From an uncultured Verrucomicrobiales bacterium (GTDB taxonomy: Bacteria > Verrucomicrobiota > Verrucomicrobiia > Verrucomicrobiales > Akkermansiaceae): a DNA stretch of 37,950 nt. Under the pieces are notes generated by a model that made no database searches, was not told the origin of the DNA, and saw only the letters and a list, made by a program, of their open reading frames with translations. The position numbers and the translations under genes were made by a program. The stretch spans positions 1 through 37,950 of the forward strand of contig CALKLP010000059.1 of the NCBI GenBank assembly GCA_937991965.1, read 5' to 3'. Shown here piece by piece: positions 1 to 8,363 of the stretch (positions are counted from its first letter, which is position 1; each line of letters begins with the position of its first letter).

Positions 1-1418
1 TTTTCGCCTGCTTCGCTTTCCAGTAATTCAGAAATATCTGTTCCGAGGTGTTGCTCTACCACATCTAGGATTTTTGTGCCGCCTAGGAAGGAGGAGCTGA
101 GCGAGGCGAGAGCCTTCGCCCCTAGGTCTTTGGCGATATCATCCTTGTCTCCAGATTGATTTACAGGAATCCAGAAGAAGCTGCCTTGTTGAGAATACTG
201 AGATTGAAGGGTTTTGGGAAGGCGACTGAGGACTGCTGAGGAGAGCCCTAATTCACAGCGGAGAGTGTATCGGTCATCATCTAGCACCGCCTTTCCTCTG
301 ACGCGATAGGTGTTTCCGACAGAGAGTTGGAGGTTTTCTAGGATCGTTTTGTCATCGATATGGGTGACGTCGCTCGAGCATTGGTCGAGTTTAAGTTCAT
401 TTCCGTTTTTGAGTTCGATGAATTTTAGAATAGGTTTAGAAATAGAAGGTAATATTAAGACACCTTCGTTTAGAATGATTTTACCTTTCGTGACCGTATC
501 TCGATCTTCGGTGACGACCTTTACATTGCTATCAATCAGGCCGGTGAGAGTAGCGTTTTTACTTTGTTTTTTCAGGATTGAGGTCAGGGGAACGCTTTTC
601 AAATCTGCCACGAGGGATAGGGCACCTCCTGAAATTGCACCATTGCCATTCAAGGTTGCGGTACCACCTTCAGGTAAAAGGAAGGAGCCGTTTTTCACTT
701 CGTAAGTTTCCTCAGTGGCGATTACGGTGGCCTTATTAATTTGCCATACAGGGAGAATTTTGCTGGGGATAGTGAGTGTTCCTCCAGTGAGGTCGAGCTT
801 GAGCATGTCTCCTTTGAAGTCGCCATTCATCTCCACCCCGTTCCAGCTGACAGGTTCTTTTCTCCGTTCCACGAGGCCGGAGAAATTTTTAACTGCAAGC
901 TTTCCAAATTCGAGTTCGGTAGGGATAAAGCGTTTGTAAAAAGCGGGGCGGTTCTTTTTCTTGCGAACCTCTTTAACTTCTAGCGTCTTGGGTTTCTCTA
1001 GAGTTGGTTTCGGTTTGGTGACAGGTTTGAGAGGATCGTCTGAACGCTTCACGACCTTTACTGCTGGTTTCTTTTTCCGCAGAATATGTACGCGTAAATC
1101 ATCGCATTCCAGCGAGCGCATCTTCCAGGTGCGATCAAAAACCGCCCATTGCGCAAACTGAGTGTTAAAGCCATTGATCTTGATGCTTTCGATCTTTCCA
1201 GAGTTTTTGAGTTCAATCTCATTCGCTTCGACATTGAGCCCATCGATGGTAAAACCCTGGAGCTCTAAATCACCATCCAGTTTCTCCGAGGCCATGCGGG
1301 AAATATCATTAGCGAACTCTGGAGAGGAAATATAGCGTTGTAGCATGAAGTATGATACTCCTGCCGCAACAACTAATAGCAGCGCGGTCCCGATGAAAAT
1401 TTTAATGAGCGTCTTCAT
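1..1418 (-). CDS. AsmA-like / large envelope protein, C-terminal part outside window
   Basis: The reading frame stays open from an ATG at 1418 to the left edge, giving 472 codons without a stop, so the gene is partial. The N terminus (MKTLIKIFIGTALLLVVAAG) is a single membrane anchor or uncleaved signal. It is followed by short beta-rich stretches of the AsmA type, such as a segment reading DLELQGFTIDGLNVEANEIE. A basic, proline-rich linker of KP and KK repeats lies around residues 115-150. AsmA-like proteins are inner-membrane-anchored periplasmic proteins linked to lipid transport and outer-membrane homeostasis. The family call rests on architecture, not on a diagnostic motif. The start lies 25 nt downstream of the recN stop on the same strand, so the two are probably co-transcribed. 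Only a weak AAGGG stretch precedes the ATG. Confidence 0.6.
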   Translation of the reverse strand, partial: MKTLIKIFIGTALLLVVAAGVSYFMLQRYISSPEFANDISRMASEKLDGDLELQGFTIDGLNVEANEIELKNSGKIESIKINGFNTQFAQWAVFDRTWKMRSLECDDLRVHILRKKKPAVKVVKRSDDPLKPVTKPKPTLEKPKTLEVKEVRKKKNRPAFYKRFIPTELEFGKLAVKNFSGLVERRKEPVSWNGVEMNGDFKGDMLKLDLTGGTLTIPSKILPVWQINKATVIATEETYEVKNGSFLLPEGGTATLNGNGAISGGALSLVADLKSVPLTSILKKQSKNATLTGLIDSNVKVVTEDRDTVTKGKIILNEGVLILPSISKPILKFIELKNGNELKLDQCSSDVTHIDDKTILENLQLSVGNTYRVRGKAVLDDDRYTLRCELGLSSAVLSRLPKTLQSQYSQQGSFFWIPVNQSGDKDDIAKDLGAKALASLSSSFLGGTKILDVVEQHLGTDISELLESEAGE

Positions 1419-1443
1419 GAACGCCCTTGATTTAAAGCATCTC

Positions 1444-3096
1444 TTAAGTCGCTTCAAGCATAGACTTTGCCAAGGCTTCCGCTTGTGAGCCGTTGGAGCC
1501 TAGCATGCGAACGAGTTCTTGCACCCGGGTCTCATCTTTCAGAGCGGTAATCGTGGAGGTGGTGCGCCCGGATTCGGTTTGCTTCGACACCAGCATATGC
1601 GTTGGAGCTATAGCCGCGACTTGGGGGAAGTGGGTAATGGCCATCACTTGTCGCTTGGCGCTCAGGGCTTTCATCTTATTCCCCACGGAGGCGGCGATTT
1701 CGCCACCGACATTGGCATCGATCTCATCAAAGACGAGCAAGGGCATCTCATCATGCTCCGCAAGACTGCTTTTGAGTGCGAGTAGGACGCGAGACATTTC
1801 ACCACTGGAGGCGATTTGTTTTAGCGGTTTTGAGGGCTCTCCGGGGTTGGGCCCAAAGGTGAATTCGATCGTCTCTAAACCAGCGGGAGTAAGTGTCTCT
1901 GCGGTGCTGAGCTCCAAGTCGAAAACCGCTTGGCGGAAGCCGAGGTCTTGCAGGTGAGTGGTGATTTCCTTGGCGAGGATAGGCGCGGCACGCTGGCGTT
2001 TCTTGGTCAGCATGGTGGCGGATTTCTTGAGCGTAGTTTCCTTCTTTTCGAGGTTGGCTTGGAATTCAGCTAGGAGATGCTCACGCTCCTCGGTTTGGTT
2101 CAGCTTCTTCTCTACGCGTTGAGCATGGAGCAGCACTTCTTCAATATTCCCTCCGTATTTCCGTTTAAGCGATTCGATCTGGTTGATGCGCTCTTCTAAC
2201 TCAGCGTAGGATTGCGGATCGGTGTCAAGGCGGTCTAGGTAGAGACGGAGTGAGTTTTCTACTTCTTGAAGCTCGATCAGAGAGGACTCCACAGGAGCCA
2301 GTTCATCTTCTATACTCGCATCTAGTTCACTGAGGTCACGGGCGTGTTTGACCAGCTCGTTGAGCTTATCGATTACGGAATCTTCCTCACCGAGGAGTGC
2401 CGTCAGCTGGTGCGCCGTGTGAGTGAGAGTGGTGGCATTTTGGGCGCGTTGATAAGAAGCCTCTAGTCGGTGAATATCCTCATTTTCTAGATTTGCTTCC
2501 TGAATTTCTTGGAGCTGAAATCGGTAGAGCTCTAGCTCATCTGCGGAGAGCATTTCACTCTCGAGAAATTCCTCATACTCACGGCGATAGCGAGAGTAAT
2601 CTTGCCAGAGCGTTTTGTAGTCTGAGAGTATCTTTTGGTTTCCTGCGTAGCGATCTAGAAGGCTCAGTTGCCGCTCATTCGAGAACAAAGATTGGTGATC
2701 ATGTGGACCGTGTAGATCCATGAGAAGCGACCCGAGCTTTTTCATGGAGGCCAGTGTGCAGGGCTCATCATTGATGAATTGTTTACTCCCTTTTTGACTA
2801 ATAATACGGCGTAGAAAAAGCATGCCGTCCTCGCAAGTAGGAATCCCAGCATCCTCCAACACGTGGTCAATCTCCGCGCTATTCTCCAGCTCGAACACCC
2901 CATTAATAGAGGCTTTATCCTCCTGCGTCCGGATCATGGTCTTGTCCGCCCGTTCGCCTGTGATGAGCTTCAGCGCCCCAATGATTACAGATTTCCCCGC
3001 ACCGGTCTCGCCTGTGATGGCGGTGAGACCCGCATTTATGTTCCATTTTAGGCTCTCTACGAGGGCTAAATTCTGTATGCTGAGTGAGGTGAGCAT
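1444..3096 (-). CDS. recN: DNA repair protein RecN
   Basis: RecN is a cytoplasmic SMC-like ATPase that acts early in recombinational repair of double-strand breaks. The 550-residue product is full length for the family. It opens with the typical MLTSLSIQNLALVE and has Walker A GETGAGKS at residues 29-36. A long coiled-coil region spans roughly residues 150-380. The ABC signature SSGEMSRVLLALK lies near residue 430, Walker B LLVFDEIDANVGG near 450, and a downstream MAITHFPQVAA segment carries the switch histidine. It is divergent from the GtrA gene, with 81 bp between the starts, and leads into the AsmA-like gene. The upstream sequence on its strand has TTGGTT about 17 nt before a weak TCACAA, close to the ATG, and no clear Shine-Dalgarno. 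Confidence 0.96.
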   Translation of the reverse strand: MLTSLSIQNLALVESLKWNINAGLTAITGETGAGKSVIIGALKLITGERADKTMIRTQEDKASINGVFELENSAEIDHVLEDAGIPTCEDGMLFLRRIISQKGSKQFINDEPCTLASMKKLGSLLMDLHGPHDHQSLFSNERQLSLLDRYAGNQKILSDYKTLWQDYSRYRREYEEFLESEMLSADELELYRFQLQEIQEANLENEDIHRLEASYQRAQNATTLTHTAHQLTALLGEEDSVIDKLNELVKHARDLSELDASIEDELAPVESSLIELQEVENSLRLYLDRLDTDPQSYAELEERINQIESLKRKYGGNIEEVLLHAQRVEKKLNQTEEREHLLAEFQANLEKKETTLKKSATMLTKKRQRAAPILAKEITTHLQDLGFRQAVFDLELSTAETLTPAGLETIEFTFGPNPGEPSKPLKQIASSGEMSRVLLALKSSLAEHDEMPLLVFDEIDANVGGEIAASVGNKMKALSAKRQVMAITHFPQVAAIAPTHMLVSKQTESGRTTSTITALKDETRVQELVRMLGSNGSQAEALAKSMLEAT

Positions 3097-3142
3097 GGCT
3101 TATTGTGATTTTTTCTTGAACAATGAACCAAGAAATTCCACT

Positions 3143-3171
3143 TTGCAACAAACTAATCGTGTGAACACCTT
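3143..3171 (+). promoter_or_regulatory. Candidate promoter of the GtrA operon
   Basis: TTGCAA at 3143-3148 lies 17 nt before CACCTT at 3166-3171, and the ATG follows 6 nt later at 3178. The -35 element is good but the -10 is poor. The call rests mainly on the exact 35-nt distance from TTG to ATG, shared with several other promoters in the window. Confidence 0.4.
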
Positions 3172-3177
3172 TTTTCT

Positions 3178-3621
3178 ATGAAAGCCCTTTTAACGAATCG
3201 AGATTTGCAATGGCAGCTAGTCAAGTATGGCCTCTGTGGCTCGATTAGTACCGTGGTGATGTTTGCCATTATTTTTTATATTACCTTTTCTTACCCTGCC
3301 TTCGTCGATCAAGAAAAACTCACGACGGAAGAACTGGTTAAAAACACGAATATCATTAACACGATCGCCTTCGTTCCTAGCTGTTTAGTCGCTTACTTAA
3401 CGAATCGCGCCTTTGTCTTTAATGCTGGCCGTCACTCTTTTTGGATCGAGTTTTCCTCCTTCATCGCAATTGCGACCGTAAGTTATCTCTGTGGACTATT
3501 GGGCACGGCCTTTGTGATTAAAACTTTTCAAACGAGCAGTCTTGTCGGAAATTTAGCTTTTGGTATTCCCTCTGCTTTAGTGAATTTTGTGTGCAGAAAA
3601 TTTTTTATCTTTAAAAACTAA
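3178..3621 (+). CDS. GtrA family small membrane protein
   Basis: This 147-residue protein has about four hydrophobic helices and the family's typical segments. These are QLVKYGLCGSISTVVMF at the start, CLVAYLTNRAFVFN in the middle, and a C terminus ending in VNFVCRKFFIFKN. GtrA-like proteins are thought to help translocate undecaprenyl-phosphate-linked sugars across the inner membrane during glycosylation of surface polysaccharide. The substrate here cannot be told. Its TAA overlaps the ATG of the next gene by one base (TAATG), so translational coupling is likely. It is the first gene of a four-gene plus-strand run. Confidence 0.88.
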   Translation: MKALLTNRDLQWQLVKYGLCGSISTVVMFAIIFYITFSYPAFVDQEKLTTEELVKNTNIINTIAFVPSCLVAYLTNRAFVFNAGRHSFWIEFSSFIAIATVSYLCGLLGTAFVIKTFQTSSLVGNLAFGIPSALVNFVCRKFFIFKN

Positions 3622-4406
3622 TGGGAACGGAAACAAAAATCACTTTCTTAGGCTGTGGAACTTCGACGGGGGTTCCCGTGATTTCTTGTGAGTGCGAGGT
3701 ATGCCGCTCTCCGAACCCGAAAAACAACCGTACTCGCTCCTCCCTGTTTTTAGAGAGCGAAAATACTAAGCTCCTGATCGATACCGGCCCTGATCTGCGC
3801 CAACAGTTGTTGCGCGAGGGCATTACAAATGCGGAGGCCTTACTCTTCACGCATGGGCATGCGGATCACACCGCAGGTTTTGATGAGTCCCGCGCCTTCT
3901 GTTGGCGACGTGAAGACCGCCTTCCTGTGTATGGATCAGCGGATACGCTCCATATTTTGGGTCAAATGTTCCCTTGGGCCTTTGATGAAAACTATGGAGG
4001 TCGGGGATATGTGCGCGCGACAGGCATTGAATTCTCGGAGCCATTTACAATTGGTGATTTTCGTATCACTCCATTCCCTGTAGTACATGCCTCCGTGGCG
4101 ACGCATGGGTTTCGGATTGATCTCCCTAGCGGAAAGTCTCTCGTGTATGCCTCCGACATGAAAAGCCTGCCAGACGAATCACACGATCTTGTGCGGTCAT
4201 GTGATGTGCACGTACTCGATGGCCTTCGCTTAGAAGAACATCCCTCGCACATGACGCTCTCAGAGGCCTGCGCACTGGCGGACCAGCTGGAGAGTCCCCG
4301 TGCCTACATGACACATTTGGCGCATGAAATCGAATATGAGCAGGAGAGCGCAAAGCTTGCTCCCAATCGATTTTTAGCTTATGACGGCTTGAACTTTTTC
4401 TTATGA
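3621..4406 (+). CDS. PhnP-like metallo-beta-lactamase-fold phosphodiesterase
   Basis: The 261-residue product begins with the conserved FLGCGTSTGVPV strand-loop and has the metal-binding HGHADH signature at residues 78-83. Cys23, Cys25 and Cys28 (CECEVC) match the structural zinc cluster of PhnP, the phosphoribosyl cyclic phosphate phosphodiesterase. Later metal-ligand regions are visible in PFPVVHAS, YASDMKS and a C-terminal MTHLAHE. No phn genes are nearby, so a role in phosphonate breakdown is not supported and the true substrate, possibly a cyclic phosphodiester, is unknown. It overlaps the next gene by 4 bp (ATGA). Confidence is high for the fold and moderate for the PhnP-like subgroup. 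Confidence 0.85.
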   Translation: MGTETKITFLGCGTSTGVPVISCECEVCRSPNPKNNRTRSSLFLESENTKLLIDTGPDLRQQLLREGITNAEALLFTHGHADHTAGFDESRAFCWRREDRLPVYGSADTLHILGQMFPWAFDENYGGRGYVRATGIEFSEPFTIGDFRITPFPVVHASVATHGFRIDLPSGKSLVYASDMKSLPDESHDLVRSCDVHVLDGLRLEEHPSHMTLSEACALADQLESPRAYMTHLAHEIEYEQESAKLAPNRFLAYDGLNFFL

Positions 4407-5929
4407 AACTCCTTCTTATTTTCCTTTTATCACTGCTTTCGTTAACGGCGATAACGCCAGAGCGTGCGGTTATCCTCTATAATAAAAATTCACCAGAGTC
4501 GGTGATGATCGCTGAGCATTACCAAGTGAAACGTGGCATTCCAAAGGCCAATATGATTGCGATTACATGCAAGCCGTTAGCGTCTATTGGCCAAGCAGAC
4601 TTCCAAACTAAAGTCATCAGACCGCTCAGCGCAGAACTCTCAAAACGTGGCCTCTGGACCGTCGATGAAACTGGTATGATGCGCTCGAAGAAATTTGATG
4701 TTATCGTCACGATTTACGGAGTGCCGTATAAGGTAGGGGGAACCAAGATTCCCGCGACTGTCGATGCGCAGGGAAACCCGGTGAAGGCGAGAAGGCGCAA
4801 GTATTCGGAACAAGACGCGGCTAGTTTTGACAGTGAGTTAACGCTTATCGGTAAAGGAGACTATAATAAGGTGGCGTTGGTTAAAAACCCATTCTTCAAA
4901 AGCCCATTGCCATACACGAAGTCTCCTTTCCCAGGAATGGTAATGGTAGGGCGGATTGATGGTCCTAGCGTCGCAACATGCATAAGAATGATCAATGACG
5001 CGATCGAAGTAGAGAAGACGGGGTTGTACGGGAAGTGCTATCTTGACCAAGCGAAGAAAGGCAAAGGCTATGTGAAGGGGGATAACTGGATAAAGGATAT
5101 CTACGATCGTAACTTAAAGCTAGGAATCCCCTCCGTCATGGATCAGAATAAGGACGTTTTCGTGACGAATTATCCCTTGCTCGACACCGCTTTCTACTTT
5201 GGCTGGTATAAGAAGAATATTGCGGGAGGTTTTAAAAATCCGGCCTTAAGCTTGAAGAAGGGCAGTGTGGCCGCTCACATACATTCCTTTTCTGCTCAAA
5301 ACATTCGAACGGTAGAGAACTTTTGGTCTGGCCCACTGCTGGCCAAGGGCGCTGCGGTGACGCTAGGGAATATTTTGGAGCCTGGCCTTAGATACACCAC
5401 TCATTTCGACCTTTTTTACGAGAAGCTAGCAGGGGGAAGCACAGTTGTGGAGAGCGCCTGGTATGCCACGCCCGGCCTCTCTTGGCACACGCTCGTCTTG
5501 GGTGACCCCCTCTATCGTCCCTTCAAGAATCGTAAGCCAAGTAGTAAGCTTGACCAAGATTACGAATTCCTTCGCGCAAATGCTCCGCTTGATAACGCCG
5601 AGAATAGGAAAATTATAGGGGCAAAAGCGCAGGCAGATAAATCAGCCCTCTTCCATGAAGCAGTGGGGCTTTCTCAGATGAATTCAGTGGATTGCTTAAG
5701 CTCCTTTAACCAAGCCTTTGATTCTGCGGCTTCCCCAGACATCATGCTCGCGAATGCCCTGCATCAGATTCGGTATCACCGGGAGCAAGGAGACAAGGAA
5801 AAGGTCTTAGCCTCTATCCAAACGTATCGAGAACTCTTCCAAGGAACACCGCAGGAATTACCTCTTGCCGCCTTGAAGAATATTATCGACCCACCACCAC
5901 CTCCTCCTGTTCAACCAACCGCAAAATAA
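4403..5929 (+). CDS. TIGR03790 family exported protein
   Basis: This is a 508-residue protein with an N-terminal signal peptide (MKLLLIFLLSLLSLTAI). Family hallmarks follow: VILYNKNSPESVMIAEHYQ near residue 25, then RGIPKANMIAI, and in the C-terminal half NFWSGPLLAKGAAVTLGN followed by LVLGDPLYRPF. TIGR03790 is a family of unknown function that I recall mainly from Planctomycetes, Verrucomicrobia and relatives. The last part is helical and looks TPR-like (LANALHQIRYHREQGDKEK), and the tail is proline-rich (PPPPPPVQP). It starts inside the stop codon of the PhnP-like gene and its TAA overlaps the ATG of the DUF2851 gene. No function is assigned. Confidence 0.85.
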   Translation: MKLLLIFLLSLLSLTAITPERAVILYNKNSPESVMIAEHYQVKRGIPKANMIAITCKPLASIGQADFQTKVIRPLSAELSKRGLWTVDETGMMRSKKFDVIVTIYGVPYKVGGTKIPATVDAQGNPVKARRRKYSEQDAASFDSELTLIGKGDYNKVALVKNPFFKSPLPYTKSPFPGMVMVGRIDGPSVATCIRMINDAIEVEKTGLYGKCYLDQAKKGKGYVKGDNWIKDIYDRNLKLGIPSVMDQNKDVFVTNYPLLDTAFYFGWYKKNIAGGFKNPALSLKKGSVAAHIHSFSAQNIRTVENFWSGPLLAKGAAVTLGNILEPGLRYTTHFDLFYEKLAGGSTVVESAWYATPGLSWHTLVLGDPLYRPFKNRKPSSKLDQDYEFLRANAPLDNAENRKIIGAKAQADKSALFHEAVGLSQMNSVDCLSSFNQAFDSAASPDIMLANALHQIRYHREQGDKEKVLASIQTYRELFQGTPQELPLAALKNIIDPPPPPPVQPTAK

Positions 5930-7272
5930 TGACCTACGCACACTGGCTCGCCTCCATTACGAGTTCTGTCGTAGAGGAGGCTTCCACGGAAACCCCGTCC
6001 GAGATTGACCTGCAATCTCATTGGTACGAGGGTGGATTCGGGCTTGAATTCACGACCCTTTGCGGAGCGCAGGTCGTCATCAACTATCTCGGAGAATGGA
6101 ATCGCGGAGCGGGGCCAGACTTTAAGGAATGCCTTATCGCAATCGATGGCGTAGAGCAGATGGGGGACATCGAGCTCGACCCCACAGCCGCGGACTGGGA
6201 ACGCCATGGGCATGCCACGAACCTCGCCTTTAACAAGGTGATTCTCCATGTCTCCTTTGGCTCGCCAGATAAGGTGACCTATTGCCGCACGGAGCAGAAC
6301 CGAGAGGTGCCCCAAGTGCATATTCCGGAAATTCCCCAGACCTTACTGAAACGTAAGGAGCTGAGCCTACCTGGCTTTTGCGCGGAGGAGTTTTCCCAAT
6401 GGTCGGCAGGAGAGGTCGACCAGCTTTTACGTGCCTCTGCACGCCACCGTTTAAGTCAAAAAGCGCAGCGACTTAGCCGCCAGATCAACGCCATAGGGTT
6501 GCACGAAACCCTATGGCAAGGACTCGCTACCACCCTCGGGTATCGCCCGAACGCTCAGGCTATGCGTTTACTCGGCCAGCGTCTCAAGGCGCATACTGTG
6601 AAAACCCTCAGCAAAGAGCAAACCCGGCTTGCCGTCCTGCTGGGCACTGCCGAATTTCTCCATCCTGAGCTCTACCAGAATGCTCCTGCGGAAACACAAA
6701 CATACCTGCAGGAGCTCTGGGCCAGCTGGTGGCGTGAGCGTAACCGTTTCGAGCTTACTGCCCCGCGCCAGATCCAGTGGCGCATGCATGGCCAACGCCC
6801 CGTGAATCATCCGCACCGCCGCGTGGCCTCTCTCGCCTTACTATGGCCTTCCTTGGAGCAAATTTCAGAAGCCGTGAAGAACCCTACACCACAGCGGCTG
6901 AAGGAGTTGGAAGCGAACCTCACCGGCTTAGAAGACCCATTCTGGAGCCATCATTACACCTTAACCTCTCAGCGTTCAGAGAAAGCCCTCGCCCTCTTCG
7001 GAAAAGATAAATTCCGCGAGCTCGTAAGTAATTTCCTCGTTCCTATCTGGTATCTCAGCGACCAAGAAGCCGCTTTTGATTACTACGCAACGCTCAAATC
7101 TCCCACCAAAAACGAGCAAGTCAAACGCTCCCTAGAGCGCCTCTTCTCCGCGCACCCAGAGGCTAAAAACTTCGCTAAACACACATACCAACACCAAGGC
7201 CTCCAACAAATTTACCACGATTTCTGTCTTCGCCACGGTTGCCTTAACTGCCCGTTCCCGAAGCTTGGTTAA
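5929..7272 (+). CDS. DUF2851 family protein
   Basis: This 447-residue cytoplasmic protein has the DUF2851 landmarks: a GPDFKECLIAIDG segment near residue 62, then GDIELDPTAADWERHGHA and FNKVILHVSF at about residues 79-110. It ends in a small cysteine cluster, FCLRHGCLNCPFP. The DW..H.H pattern and the terminal cysteines suggest metal or nucleic-acid binding, but that is inference and the family has no established role. It closes the run that begins with the GtrA gene, overlapping the previous stop by one base. The convergent VanZ-like gene ends 11 bp away. No hairpin terminator is visible in that gap. Confidence 0.82.
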   Translation: MTYAHWLASITSSVVEEASTETPSEIDLQSHWYEGGFGLEFTTLCGAQVVINYLGEWNRGAGPDFKECLIAIDGVEQMGDIELDPTAADWERHGHATNLAFNKVILHVSFGSPDKVTYCRTEQNREVPQVHIPEIPQTLLKRKELSLPGFCAEEFSQWSAGEVDQLLRASARHRLSQKAQRLSRQINAIGLHETLWQGLATTLGYRPNAQAMRLLGQRLKAHTVKTLSKEQTRLAVLLGTAEFLHPELYQNAPAETQTYLQELWASWWRERNRFELTAPRQIQWRMHGQRPVNHPHRRVASLALLWPSLEQISEAVKNPTPQRLKELEANLTGLEDPFWSHHYTLTSQRSEKALALFGKDKFRELVSNFLVPIWYLSDQEAAFDYYATLKSPTKNEQVKRSLERLFSAHPEAKNFAKHTYQHQGLQQIYHDFCLRHGCLNCPFPKLG

Positions 7273-7283
7273 GCTAAATAGTT

Positions 7284-7691
7284 TTACGTGAATTTATTCC
7301 AGAGCACTTTCCACACGAGCTGGGCGGATTTAATACCGCAATACGTGCCTGCGCAGTCTGCGAGAAAATCGCCAAAGTCGTTTCCGCTGCGGAATTCATA
7401 CCAAGACTGATGCCACTCATCGATCGCTCCCGTGAAGAAACCCATCAAGAAGAGCAGCTCAAAGTATTTGGCGGGAAGCTTAGCGTCTTTCTCGCGCGCA
7501 AGAATCCAAAAAGTTGAGATCGCACCACCAATCCCATAATATCCCCAATGGAGAATCTTATCGATAGGAATGCCTGGAGGAGTTTTTGGCCCAGGAAGCG
7601 GGCCACTGGACAGGAACCAGAGTAGGATGAACCAAGCCAACCATGCCAAAAGGTAAAACCGAGCGTTTTTGAATAGAGCGAATGCTTTCAC
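7284..7691 (-). CDS. VanZ-like membrane protein
   Basis: This is a small 135-residue membrane protein with hydrophobic helices near residues 12-32, 48-65 and 78-92. It carries the VanZ-like signatures DKILHWGYYGIGG and DEWHQSWYEFRSGNDFGDFLADCAG (the latter from about residue 91). The chosen start is a GTG at 7691 that overlaps the TAG of the upstream antitoxin gene (TAGTG), consistent with translational coupling. VanZ-like proteins are known for low-level teicoplanin resistance in the vanA cluster, but most homologues are uncharacterised. Nothing else here points to glycopeptide resistance. Confidence 0.8.
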   Translation of the reverse strand: MKAFALFKNARFYLLAWLAWFILLWFLSSGPLPGPKTPPGIPIDKILHWGYYGIGGAISTFWILAREKDAKLPAKYFELLFLMGFFTGAIDEWHQSWYEFRSGNDFGDFLADCAGTYCGIKSAQLVWKVLWNKFT

Positions 7692-7978
7692 TAGCCTTCT
7701 TTACCGCTTTTCTGTTGCTCTTCCTCTATACGCTCGGCGAGCCATTGCTTTAACATCGACTGGTAGTTCAGGTATCTCCCTCGTGCGATGCGCTTAATCT
7801 TAGATAACATCCTAGGGTCAAAGCGTAGAGTCACAGTAGTCGAATCCTTAGAGTCTGTAGCATGGAGACTGTTTTTAATGAGATGAGGGTCGAGCTCGCA
7901 ATCTTGCCAAAACTCGGCTTCTTCTTTTTCGGTTTCAAAGGTGGGGAGCTCATCCCATGATGATAGGGTGTTCTTCAT
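7691..7978 (-). CDS. BrnA/CopG-like antitoxin
   Basis: The 95-residue product has an acidic N-terminal half (ETEKEEAEFWQDCELDP) and a C-terminal ribbon-helix-helix segment, STTVTLRFDPRMLSKIKRIA, followed by a YQSMLKQWLAERI helix. This matches CopG-type antitoxins paired with BrnT toxins. Such proteins neutralise the toxin and repress their own promoter. It lies one base downstream of the BrnT-like gene in the usual brnT-brnA order (toxin first), and its stop overlaps the VanZ-like start. Confidence 0.8.
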   Translation of the reverse strand: MKNTLSSWDELPTFETEKEEAEFWQDCELDPHLIKNSLHATDSKDSTTVTLRFDPRMLSKIKRIARGRYLNYQSMLKQWLAERIEEEQQKSGKEG

Positions 7979-7979
7979 A

Positions 7980-8255
7980 TCAATATTCGGCTAGCAAGCG
8001 TTCATAATACCCCTGTTCGACGGTGCTGGCATCTCGAGCAAAGATGATGCGGGCGATTTTACCGTTTGTTGAGAAGCTCAGAAAGAGCGCGCGATCGAGG
8101 AGAGTCTTTCCGATAAGGTAATATCGCGTTTGCTTAGCCCCGTGTTCAATATCAGGGAGAACGCGCAATGCATATGGGTCTTCTAAGCACTCCTCAATTT
8201 CAAGAGGGGTCACCTTCGTGAGGTCAAAAGCCACATTTAATACATCAATCTCCAT
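7980..8255 (-). CDS. BrnT-like ribonuclease toxin
   Basis: This 91-residue protein resembles BrnT, a RelE-fold ribonuclease. It has an N-terminal LNVAFDLTKVTPLEIEECLEDP segment, then TRYYLIGKTLLDRALFLSF and the C-terminal KIARIIFARDAS..E..YYE pattern. BrnT usually carries a KHG motif near residue 15, and here that region is divergent (TKVTPLEI), so activity is uncertain. It precedes the CopG-like antitoxin by one base. Upstream of its ATG is a TTTATT box ending 6 nt before the start. A palindromic AACTAGTT next to it could be an operator. Confidence 0.75.
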   Translation of the reverse strand: MEIDVLNVAFDLTKVTPLEIEECLEDPYALRVLPDIEHGAKQTRYYLIGKTLLDRALFLSFSTNGKIARIIFARDASTVEQGYYERLLAEY

Positions 8256-8314
8256 TTTAGGAATAAACTAGTTAACAAGTCTTAACATTATTGCTTACGG
8301 CAAAAAAGCAAATA

Positions 8315-8333
8315 CTCTCAAAGTTTTTGAGAG
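8315..8333 (-). terminator. Probable intrinsic terminator downstream of menA
   Basis: An 8-bp perfect stem, CTCTCAAA / TTTGAGAG, with a 3-nt loop lies 30 bp beyond the menA stop. On the minus strand it is followed by a T-rich stretch (TATTTGCTTTTTT). The stem is AT-rich, so efficiency is uncertain. It would separate menA from the toxin-antitoxin unit. Confidence 0.5.
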
Positions 8334-8363
8334 AAACAAACGGTAGTAGGGCAGAGGGGCCAA

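Noticed and set aside
3621..4406. Assigning phnP and a phosphonate pathway
   Set aside because: The active-site and zinc-cysteine patterns fit, but there are no other phn genes, so only a PhnP-like fold is claimed.
7284..7691. Glycopeptide-resistance function for the VanZ-like gene
   Set aside because: No vanHAX or regulatory genes are present, and VanZ-like domains are common in unrelated settings.
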